Assembly: GCF_014529935.1 (NCBI RefSeq)
Contig: NZ_JACVFC010000001.1
Coordinates: forward strand, 1,612,001-1,676,000
Reading direction: 5' to 3'
DNA: 64,000 nucleotides
Source: Chitinophaga qingshengii
GTDB taxonomy: Bacteria > Bacteroidota > Bacteroidia > Chitinophagales > Chitinophagaceae
Shown: positions 52,225-60,100 of the stretch, one piece after another
Layout of the letters: the number at the start of each line of letters is the position of its first letter
Numbering within the stretch: the first letter of the stretch is position 1
The notes under the pieces: model-generated
Databases searched by the model: none
What the model was told of the DNA's origin: nothing
The model's input: only the letters and a program-made list of their open reading frames with translations
Made by a program: the position numbers and the translations under genes

Positions 52225-53931
52225 ATGCGTTTCCTGATTTTGCTGGGCTTGGCGGTCAGCACGGTATATACGGCCAGGGCCCAGTTCCCGGCTGAACAAC
52301 TCCGGCCTTATGACTATAAAATAGAGAAAAATATTACCGTGCCTCATGGCGCTGTTGTGTCAGCCCATCCGCTGGCCAGCCGTGCAGGTGCACAGATATT
52401 GCAGCAGGGTGGTAATGCGATCGATGCTGCCATCGCCACCCAACTGGCACTGGCCGTCGTATATCCCGGCGCCGGCAACCTCGGTGGCGGCGGTTTTATG
52501 GTTGCTCACCTGTCTAATGGCAAACAGCTGGCACTGGACTACCGGGAGACAGCCCCCGCCCGGGCCAGCCGGGATATGTACCTCGACAGCGCGGGTAATC
52601 CCATTACTACGCTCAGCCTCGACGGACACCTCGCTGCCGGCGTACCAGGTACCGTAGCCGGAATTTTCGCCGCCATGAAATATGCAAAACTGCCGTTTGC
52701 CACGCTGATAGATCCGGCTATCCTGCTGGCGGAAAAAGGTTTTCCCATCACCGCTTCGGAAGCTGCTAACCTCAATGCCTCCAAAGCAGATTTCCAGCGG
52801 CTCAACACCGCGCCCACCGCGTTTGTGAAAGACCAGCCCTGGAAAGAAGGCGATACCCTGGTACAACCAGACCTCGCTCATACGCTGAAGCTTATACGAA
52901 AAAAAGGAGCCGCTGGCTTTTATGAAGGAGAAACCGCCGCCAACATCGTAGCGGAAATGAAACGGGGCCACGGTATCATGACCCTCGCCGATCTGAAAAA
53001 CTATAAAGTACGCGAAAGAAAAGCACTGAGTTTTAACTATAAAGGCTATACGATCGTTACCATGCCCCTTCCCTCCAGCGGCGGCATTTGCCTGCAACAG
53101 ATGATGGGCATGATCGAAAATTATCCGGTGGCACAATGGGGTTTTCATTCTCCCCGGGCAGTGCAACTGATGGTGGAAGTGGAAAGAAGGGCTTATGCCG
53201 ACCGGGCACAGTTCCTCGGTGATCCCGATTTTGTGAAAGTTCCGGTAGCGCAGCTGACCAGCAAAAAATACCTTACCAGCCGCATGGCCGATTTTGTTCC
53301 CGGGAAAGCCGGTAACAGCGAAACCACCAAAGCCGGCGTACTGCCCGAAAGCGAAGAAACCACCCACCTCAGCATCATCGATGATAAAGGCAACGCCGTG
53401 GCCGTTACCACTACGCTCAATGGCCATTACGGCAGCCGTACCATAGTAGGTAAAGCCGGTTTCCTGCTCAACAATGAGATGGATGACTTCAGCGTAAAAC
53501 CCGGCGTACCCAACATGTACGGACTGGTAGGCACTGAAGCCAATGCTATAGCGCCGGGTAAACGGATGCTCAGTTCCATGACGCCCACCATTGTATTACA
53601 ACAGCAACAACCACTGTACGCCCTGGGTACACCTGGTGGTTCTACCATCATCACTTCCGTTTTTCAGATGCTGATGAACACCCTGGAATTCGGTCTCTCT
53701 CCGGCAGATGCCATCAACAAACCCAAATTCCACCATCAGTGGCTGCCTGATGAAGTAGCCGTAGAAAAGGATTTTCCGGAAGAAGTGATCACCGCTTTGC
53801 AGCAAATGGGCTATGCCATTAAAAAGCGGGGACCTATCGGCCGTTCCGAAATGATTAAACGCAATCCCGGCAATCATGTGCTGGATGCCGCAGCTGATAA
53901 ACGTGGCGATGACAGCGCAGCCGGATACTGA
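52225..53931 (+). CDS. ggt: Gamma-glutamyltransferase (glutathione hydrolase)
   Basis: 568 residues with signal peptide MRFLILLGLAVSTVYTARAQ. The precursor self-cleaves before the catalytic threonine T379 in EETTHLSIIDDKGNAVAVT, giving large and small subunits. Substrate-binding parts are DYRETAPARAS (large subunit, R107 in YRETAP), NNEMDDFS and RMLSSMTPTIV. It removes gamma-glutamyl groups from glutathione and related peptides in the periplasm. Divergent from the M14 peptidase, which could act on the released Cys-Gly-type dipeptides; shared control is inference. Followed by an octamer inverted repeat. Confidence 0.94.
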   Translation: MRFLILLGLAVSTVYTARAQFPAEQLRPYDYKIEKNITVPHGAVVSAHPLASRAGAQILQQGGNAIDAAIATQLALAVVYPGAGNLGGGGFMVAHLSNGKQLALDYRETAPARASRDMYLDSAGNPITTLSLDGHLAAGVPGTVAGIFAAMKYAKLPFATLIDPAILLAEKGFPITASEAANLNASKADFQRLNTAPTAFVKDQPWKEGDTLVQPDLAHTLKLIRKKGAAGFYEGETAANIVAEMKRGHGIMTLADLKNYKVRERKALSFNYKGYTIVTMPLPSSGGICLQQMMGMIENYPVAQWGFHSPRAVQLMVEVERRAYADRAQFLGDPDFVKVPVAQLTSKKYLTSRMADFVPGKAGNSETTKAGVLPESEETTHLSIIDDKGNAVAVTTTLNGHYGSRTIVGKAGFLLNNEMDDFSVKPGVPNMYGLVGTEANAIAPGKRMLSSMTPTIVLQQQQPLYALGTPGGSTIITSVFQMLMNTLEFGLSPADAINKPKFHHQWLPDEVAVEKDFPEEVITALQQMGYAIKKRGPIGRSEMIKRNPGNHVLDAAADKRGDDSAAGY

Positions 53932-53940
53932 TATTTAGAT

Positions 53941-54068
53941 ATTTGGTTATTTAGTTATTTTTCTTTCAGCAAAGTTCAATCCTTAAATAATCAATACTAA
54001 TTTATCACTTAAAGAATGGCGCAGACTTAGACCAATAATTAAATAACAAAATAATCAAATAACCAAAT
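53941..54068. repeat. Octamer inverted repeat, ATTTGGTT class, right arm overlapping a start codon
   Basis: Left units ATTTGGTT, ATTTAGTT, ATTTTTCT from 53941. The right arm 54033-54068, read on the minus strand, gives ATTTGGTT, ATTTGATT, ATTTTGTT, ATTTAATT. The last unit (AACCAAAT, 54061-54068) shares AT with the ATG at 54067, so the start codon of the next gene lies in the arm. Confidence 0.8.
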
Positions 54069-54585
54069 GCAACTATATCTTGATAGTGCCTTACAGCGTT
54101 TCCGCTCCTACTATGATATGGGCACCAAAACCATTGAAAGGCTGGATACCACCCAGCTGCACTGGCAACCACAGGGCGAGCCCAATAGTGTAGCCATGAT
54201 AGTAAAACATCTCCGTGGCAATATGTTGTCGCGCTGGACCGACTTTCTCACCTCCGACGGCGAAAAACGTGACCGGCACCGTGATGAGGAATTTGAAGAA
54301 GACCAGGCATCGAAAGAAGTCGTTCTGCAACGCTGGCATGAAGGGTGGGCCTGCCTGCTCAATGCCATTGGCAGCCTCACGCCTGCTGATCTGGAAAAAA
54401 CCGTTTACATCCGTGCGGAGGCGCACTCCGTGCTGGACGCCATTAACCGTCAAATGACCCATATCCCCTACCATGTAGGACAAATGGTATACCTCGGCAA
54501 AATGATCATGGGCGATCATTGGCAAAGCCTCTCTATTCCAAAAGGCCAGTCGGAAATCTTTAACCGGGCAAAATTCGGGAACTGA
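54067..54585 (+). CDS. DUF1572 (DinB-like) protein
   Basis: 172 residues, four-helix DinB-like fold. Metal-ligand-type histidines are H48 in MIVKHLRGNMLSRW, and H132 and H136 in RQMTHIPYHVGQMVYLGKM. DRHRDEEF and WHEGW complete the family pattern. DUF1572 members are small cytoplasmic proteins related to YfiT and bacillithiol transferases; their activity is unknown. The start codon is embedded in the octamer inverted repeat, an unusual setting for initiation. A lipoprotein gene follows after 6 bp. Confidence 0.9.
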   Translation: MQLYLDSALQRFRSYYDMGTKTIERLDTTQLHWQPQGEPNSVAMIVKHLRGNMLSRWTDFLTSDGEKRDRHRDEEFEEDQASKEVVLQRWHEGWACLLNAIGSLTPADLEKTVYIRAEAHSVLDAINRQMTHIPYHVGQMVYLGKMIMGDHWQSLSIPKGQSEIFNRAKFGN

Positions 54586-54591
54586 TAAATT

Positions 54592-55014
54592 ATGAAACTA
54601 CGTACTATCTTTACCGTTATACTGCCGGCGTTGTTGTTCTTCGCCTGCAACACCGGTAAAACCGATGAGTTGCTGAAGCACAAAAAATGGCGGGTTTACG
54701 ATGTGAAGGTCCCCCAGGGCGATCCGTATAACAACACCCAGCGTATACAGGCCAAAGACCTGAAAGATGGCTACTACAGCGATGTGTATTACCAGTTCCT
54801 GGATAACAGCGTTTTTGTGGCCACCATTGCCGGTAAACCGGATTCAGGCAAGTATTTCATACTCAGCAACGGCAAGGTGATCTCCGTCACCGCCTCCAAT
54901 GGCTCCCGTTCTGCTGAAAATCTTGTCACCGTGGAAAAACTGGATGAAACACATTTCGATATGAAAGTAAAATCCGGTGATTACCACTTTATTCTATGCA
55001 CCCGAAAAGAATAG
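54592..55014 (+). CDS. Small lipoprotein of unknown function
   Basis: 140 residues. Lipoprotein signal MKLRTIFTVILPALLFFAC with the lipobox LFFAC and modified Cys at residue 19. The rest has short beta-like stretches (KWRVYDVKVPQGDPYNN; GYYSDVYYQFLDNSVFVATI; FDMKVKSGDYHFILC) suggesting a lipocalin-like or small beta-barrel domain. No family recognised. It starts 6 bp after the DUF1572 gene and is followed after 6 bp by a BioF-like gene, so the three probably form one operon. Confidence 0.8.
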   Translation: MKLRTIFTVILPALLFFACNTGKTDELLKHKKWRVYDVKVPQGDPYNNTQRIQAKDLKDGYYSDVYYQFLDNSVFVATIAGKPDSGKYFILSNGKVISVTASNGSRSAENLVTVEKLDETHFDMKVKSGDYHFILCTRKE

Positions 55015-55020
55015 CCGCCT

Positions 55021-56076
55021 ATGCTTTTACATACCGATATTACCCCGGGAAGGACCGTCACTGTTGACAATCGCAGTTGCCTGTTTTTCTCGGGCTTTTC
55101 CTATCTCGGTTTACATCAGCAACCTGCTTTTAAAGCCGCCTTCACAGAAGGTATCCATCGTTATGGTACCCTTTTTCCTTCCTCCAGGGCCGGCAACCTG
55201 CGGCTGTCGCTTTTCGGTGAAATGGAGCATGCCCTTTGTAACCACCTGGGGCAACAAGCAGCGGTAGTGCTTTCCTCCGGCTATATGGCAGCCCAGGCAG
55301 CGGTACATTACGCCGCCACGCGCGGACAACTCCGTTATGCTCCCGGCGCTCATCCGGCATTATGGCTGGGCTCCCCGCAGTTGCCCGCCGGCAGCAGGTT
55401 ACAATGGGAGCAGGATACCATCACGCTGGTGAATAGTCACCCGGATCATCATTTTGTAATCGTGACCGATACCCTGAATCCCATCACCGGGGAAATATTT
55501 GCCTTCGACTGGCTCCGGCAGCTACAACGCAAAGTGCTGGTGCTGGCAGATGATTCTCATGGCATCGGTATACTGGGACCGGAAGGACAGGGCAGTATTC
55601 ATTATCTCCCCCGTACAGATCAACTGCATTACCTGATCACGGCTTCGCTGGCCAAGGCCTACAGCGTAGAAGGCGGTGTGGTGGCTGGTCATGCCGCAGA
55701 TATTGCCGCACTGAAGAAAAACAGCTTCTTTACCGGCAGCACTCCCATGATGCCCGCCGGCGCCTATGCCTGGCTGCAGTGTGGCGATCTCGTCCGGCAG
55801 CAGCGGATCACGTTACAACAAAATGTGGCGTATTTCCTGCATCTGTCGGCCGGTTCCCGCATTCACAATCCACATGCCCTTCCTGTATTTATCCTGCCGC
55901 AACCGGCAGAAAAAATGCCGTTGCTGAACTATCTGGCTGAACGGGATGTTATTATTTCCAGTTTCCCTTACCCGTTTCCACACAGCCAACCGGTGAACAG
56001 GGCCATCATATCAGCACTGCATACCCAGCAGGATATATTAACCCTTTACCAGTTTCTGAAAGAATATGGTTACTAA
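55021..56076 (+). CDS. Alpha-oxoamine synthase-like (BioF-like) aminotransferase fold-type I enzyme
   Basis: 351 residues. It resembles 8-amino-7-oxononanoate synthase: FFSGFSYLGLHQQPAF at the start, SLFGEMEHAL in place of the usual gly-His-Glu motif, PLP-stacking region with APGAHPALW, PLP Asp in VLADDSHGIGILGPEG, and the Schiff-base Lys in TASLAKAYSVEGG. It is shorter than typical BioF (about 385 residues) and the motifs are loose, so it could be a true KAPA synthase or another alpha-oxoamine synthase (for example in sphingolipid or amino-ketone synthesis). Operon partners are a lipoprotein and a DUF1572 protein, not biotin genes; bioA is at 6 kb. Confidence 0.75.
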   Translation: MLLHTDITPGRTVTVDNRSCLFFSGFSYLGLHQQPAFKAAFTEGIHRYGTLFPSSRAGNLRLSLFGEMEHALCNHLGQQAAVVLSSGYMAAQAAVHYAATRGQLRYAPGAHPALWLGSPQLPAGSRLQWEQDTITLVNSHPDHHFVIVTDTLNPITGEIFAFDWLRQLQRKVLVLADDSHGIGILGPEGQGSIHYLPRTDQLHYLITASLAKAYSVEGGVVAGHAADIAALKKNSFFTGSTPMMPAGAYAWLQCGDLVRQQRITLQQNVAYFLHLSAGSRIHNPHALPVFILPQPAEKMPLLNYLAERDVIISSFPYPFPHSQPVNRAIISALHTQQDILTLYQFLKEYGY

Positions 56077-56095
56077 CAATTAAAAACCCTATCAG

Positions 56096-56965
56096 ATGTT
56101 ACGCCTACTGAAAAACATTGGTCCCCTTCTGCTGGCGCTGCTGGCACAGCTCTCCGGCAATGCACAGGGTAAATCCCTGTTATGGAAAGTATCCGGACAA
56201 GGCCTTTCCACCCCCTCTTACCTTTATGGTACCATGCACCTGGTTTGCAAAACAGACCTGTCGTTTCCGCCCCCGGTCACCAATGCACTGCACAACGCCC
56301 AAACGATGTGCATGGAAATAGATCTGATGGCCGACGGAAAAGAGAAAATGAAATCACTCATTTTCAATGAAGCAGATGATTATTCCCTGAAACAACTTTT
56401 TAATGCATCCGATTATTCCATGGTAGACCGTTTCTTCCGGGATTCCCTGAACTATGACATCAGCATGCTGGACAAAGCCAAACCGTTTATGCTCACCACC
56501 CTGCTGCTGATGAAGCAGGTACCCTGTTCCAGCCAGGAAATTGCGGCCCCCGACCGGGAACTAGCCACCATGGCAACCAATCAGAAAATTCCAATCGCTA
56601 CGTTCGAAACTGTGGAATCCCAGATAGCCCTTTTCGATAGCATCCCGGATAAAATAGAAGCAGAGATGATTGTCCGCCTGGTAAAGGACATACAACATCA
56701 CGACCAGGAAGCCCGTACGCTGGCAGATGCCTGGAAAAAACAGGACCTCGACAAACTGTACCAGCTGGTGATACAATCCCCCGACCTGAAAAACTACCAG
56801 GACCTGATGCTTTTCCGCCGCAATGCCGCCTGGGTACCGCAAATCAGGCAACTGATGGTCAAAGGACCTATATTCGTAGCCGTAGGCGCTGCCCACCTCG
56901 CCGGCAATAAAGGGCTGATAGCGCTGCTGCGCAAAGAAGGCTACACCGTGGAACCGGCCCTATAA
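56096..56965 (+). CDS. TraB/GumN family protein
   Basis: 289 residues with a signal peptide (LLALLAQLSGNAQG). Two family motifs: SYLYGTMHLVCK (the first His-containing GTMH motif, about 41-52) and FVAVGAAHLAGNKGLI (GxxH, about 262-277). These are the conserved metal-binding histidine motifs shared with Tiki proteases and erythromycin esterase-like folds. Members are predicted periplasmic metalloenzymes; the activity is unknown in most. It starts 19 bp after the BioF-like gene, so it may be in the same operon. A perfect octamer inverted repeat follows. Confidence 0.88.
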   Translation: MLRLLKNIGPLLLALLAQLSGNAQGKSLLWKVSGQGLSTPSYLYGTMHLVCKTDLSFPPPVTNALHNAQTMCMEIDLMADGKEKMKSLIFNEADDYSLKQLFNASDYSMVDRFFRDSLNYDISMLDKAKPFMLTTLLLMKQVPCSSQEIAAPDRELATMATNQKIPIATFETVESQIALFDSIPDKIEAEMIVRLVKDIQHHDQEARTLADAWKKQDLDKLYQLVIQSPDLKNYQDLMLFRRNAAWVPQIRQLMVKGPIFVAVGAAHLAGNKGLIALLRKEGYTVEPAL

Positions 56966-56966
56966 G

Positions 56967-57103
56967 ATTTAGGGATTTTTTGATTTGCGATTTTTTGATT
57001 TTGGGGACGATAAAGAGCGAAGATCAAAGCGATTAATTACCCGCTTTGATCTTCGCTCTTTATTCACGAAATCAAAAAATCGCAAATCAAAAAATCCCTA
57101 AAT
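56967..57103. repeat. Nested octamer inverted repeat, GATTTTTT class, upstream of tamB
   Basis: The outer arms 56967-57000 and 57070-57103 are a perfect 34-bp inverted repeat (units GATTTAGG, GATTTTTT, GATTTGCG, ATTTTTTG). The inner arms 57010-57030 and 57043-57063 are a perfect 21-bp inverted repeat with GAGCGAAGATCAAAGC, the core shared with the CTTTGC-class copies. Total length 137 bp. The right arm ends 7 bp before the tamB promoter box. Confidence 0.92.
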
Positions 57104-57109
57104 AACCCC

Positions 57110-57117
57110 TATTTTTG
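57110..57117 (+). promoter_or_regulatory. -7 box (TATTTTTG) at the 5' end of tamB
   Basis: TATTTTTG matches TAnnTTTG but overlaps the only TTG start (57115) of the tamB frame. If the box is used, translation must begin further downstream. Confidence 0.5.
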
Positions 57118-60100
57118 CCGGATAAACTTTGCTGCCTGAAAAAAGTTCGGAAAATACTAACTATCATTTTACTGTGTTTGTTAGGCCTGATCATTCTGGT
57201 GGGAGTATTAATCAATATACCCGCAGTCCAGAACCTGCTGGTGAGGGAGGTTACATCGCGTTTATCCGATCAACTTCACACACGGGTCGAAATAAACCGC
57301 GTCACGTTACGGCTGTTTAATAGCATGCAGCTGGAAGGAGCACTCATCGAGGATCAGCATAAAGACACCCTCCTGTACGCGGGCAAATTGCAGGTGCGCA
57401 TTACTGACTGGTTCTTTTTTCAGGATAAACCCGTCATCAAATTTGTAGGACTGGAAGACGCACAGGTAAACCTGCTGCGGCCCCGCAACGATTCCGTCTG
57501 GAACTATCATTTCCTGGAAGAAGCCTTCTCCGGACCCAGCACACCCAAATCGCAATCACCCTCCAAAGGCATTTCCCTCGATCTGAAAAAAATCGACCTT
57601 CGCAACATCCGCATCAATCAAATCGATGCCTGGGTGGGTGAAGATATGCGCGGCTACGCCAAACGCATTTTTCTGGATGCCAAAAACCTGGACCTGCAAA
57701 AACACAATATCGATATACAGGAACTGTTCCTGGATAACCCTTACTTTATCGTCAGCAGCTATTCCTCCTCTCCATTGCGGCATAAGCGCCCTCACCTCAC
57801 CGGTAGCCCCGTGCCCGACACAACTGCCCCGGGGGAACTGCGCTGGAATTACGGCAACTGGAAACTCCTGCTGAAAGAACTGCATATCCGCAATGGCATG
57901 CTGGGCGTAGATCAGCCCGATGACAGCACCAAAATAGAACCTGGCTACTTCGCGCCCAATCATATCCGTTTCGGGGAGATTAACCTGTCCCTCACCAACA
58001 CCAGCCTGGTGAAAGACAGTATCATCGGCGATCTTACCATGAGCACCAAAGAACGTTCCGGCTTTGAAGTGAAAAAACTGACCAGCCGCTTTAAGATGTC
58101 GCCCGTAGAAATGGAGTTCTCCCAGCTGGACCTGGAGACCAACCGCAGTCATATCGGTGACTACTATACGATGCAGTACTCCGACATCAGCGATATGAAC
58201 GACTATATCAACGATGTGTTTATGCAGGCCCGTTTCAAAGACTGTAAACTATCGTCCGACGATATTGCATTCTTTGCGCCGCCGCTATCTACCTGGAAAA
58301 AGGAAATCAAACTCAGTGGTAAAGCCCGGGGTCCTGTCAGCAACCTGAAAGCATCCGACATAGCACTGGAAGCCGGTAATACCACCCGCCTCAAAGGCAG
58401 TCTCGAAATGCGCGGTCTGCCCGATATCAACGAAACATTCATCGACTTCCATACCGAAGAACTGGTGACCACCGGCGCCGACGTGATGCAGATTATGCCG
58501 ATTGTGAAAGAAGTGGATGCTATCCGCATGGACCGCCTTACGTCTATCCGCTTCCAGGGAAGTTATACCGGCTTTATCAATGACTTCGTAGCCTATGGCC
58601 AGTTTCAGACCAATCTGGGCCAACTCAGCTCCGACCTTAACTTTAAAACCGCCCGCGATGTACCGGTTTACTCCGGTAGCCTTACCAGCAAAGGCTTTGA
58701 CGTAGGCGCCCTCTTTGATAACAACAACCTGTCCACCGTTACCCTGAATGCCAAAGTAGACGGGGCCGGCTTTAACTTCAAAACGCTTAAAGCCAGTGTA
58801 GACGCAGATGTACAGGAGATCGGATTGTTTGGGTACACTTACCGGAACATTAAAACCACCGGTACTATGAGCCGTAAATTCTTCAATGGCTCCCTCGCCT
58901 CCAGAGATCCTAATCTCGATATGGACTTTGCCGGCACCATCGATTTTAACGAAGCCCTGCCGGTATTCAACTTCCACTCCGACCTGCGCAAGGCCGACCT
59001 GAAAGCATTGCATATCGTGGAAGATTCCGTTACCCTGCAAGCCACGCTGGACCTCAATTTCGCCGGTAACAACATTGACAACTTCGACGGCACCGCCCGT
59101 ATGCATGAAGTATCTGTCTACAAAGATGGTAAACGGCTGGAGTTTGACTCCCTGCGCATAGCTACCCATATGCAGGACAACCAGAAAGTACTCAGTTTAA
59201 ATGGCAGCGAGGTAAGCGGTTATGTGAAAGGTTCCTATAAACTCATGGAACTGCCGGATGCCTTTCAGCTGCTGTTATACAAATACTACCCCAGCTATTT
59301 CCTGGCGCCGCAACGGCCGGATGTACAGGAGAATTTCACTTTTGCATTTCAGTTCGGCGAAGTGGAAAAACTGCTGAAAGGCTTTACCAATAAGTTCACC
59401 GGCTTTGATAACACGGCAGTTCAGGGTGCGCTCAATACCATGAACGGCGGTAACCTCGCCCTGAATATCACTGTTCCCGAGGCCGGTTATCTCGGCTACC
59501 GTGTGCAGGACCTACAGATAAAAGGTGATGGTACCTTTAACAAAGTCAACCTCAGTACCAGCATCGGAAAAGTACTGTCCGGCAACAATACCATCCTTCA
59601 GAACCCACTGATACTGGCCAGTTCCGGCAATGATACTTCCTACCTGAAGGTAGACCTCCAGGCGCAGGATACCTCCTCCCTCGATGGTTTTTATGCCCGT
59701 GTGATCACCGTGCACCAGGGTATAAAAATCAGCTTCCTCAACAGTGCTTTTACTGTGAATGAACGGCAATGGAATGTAACCCCTGGTAACGAAATCTACT
59801 GGAGCAAAGATTTCCTGACGGTGCGCAATCTGCGCGTCACCCGCAATGATCAGAGTATTACGGTGGAAACCAATGAATTTAACCCGGATGAATCGCGGTT
59901 TATCGTTACCCTTAAAAACCTGAACCTTCCCGACGTTATTCCGGCCCAGCTGATCACCACCCGTATTGAAGGGATTACTGACGGTACCATTCATATCACC
60001 GATCCGACACAAGATCTTGATATCACGGCCGCCCTGCGTACCCGTGAACTGCGTATAGACAACGACTCTATCGGTACCCTGAACGTAGACGGCAGCTACC

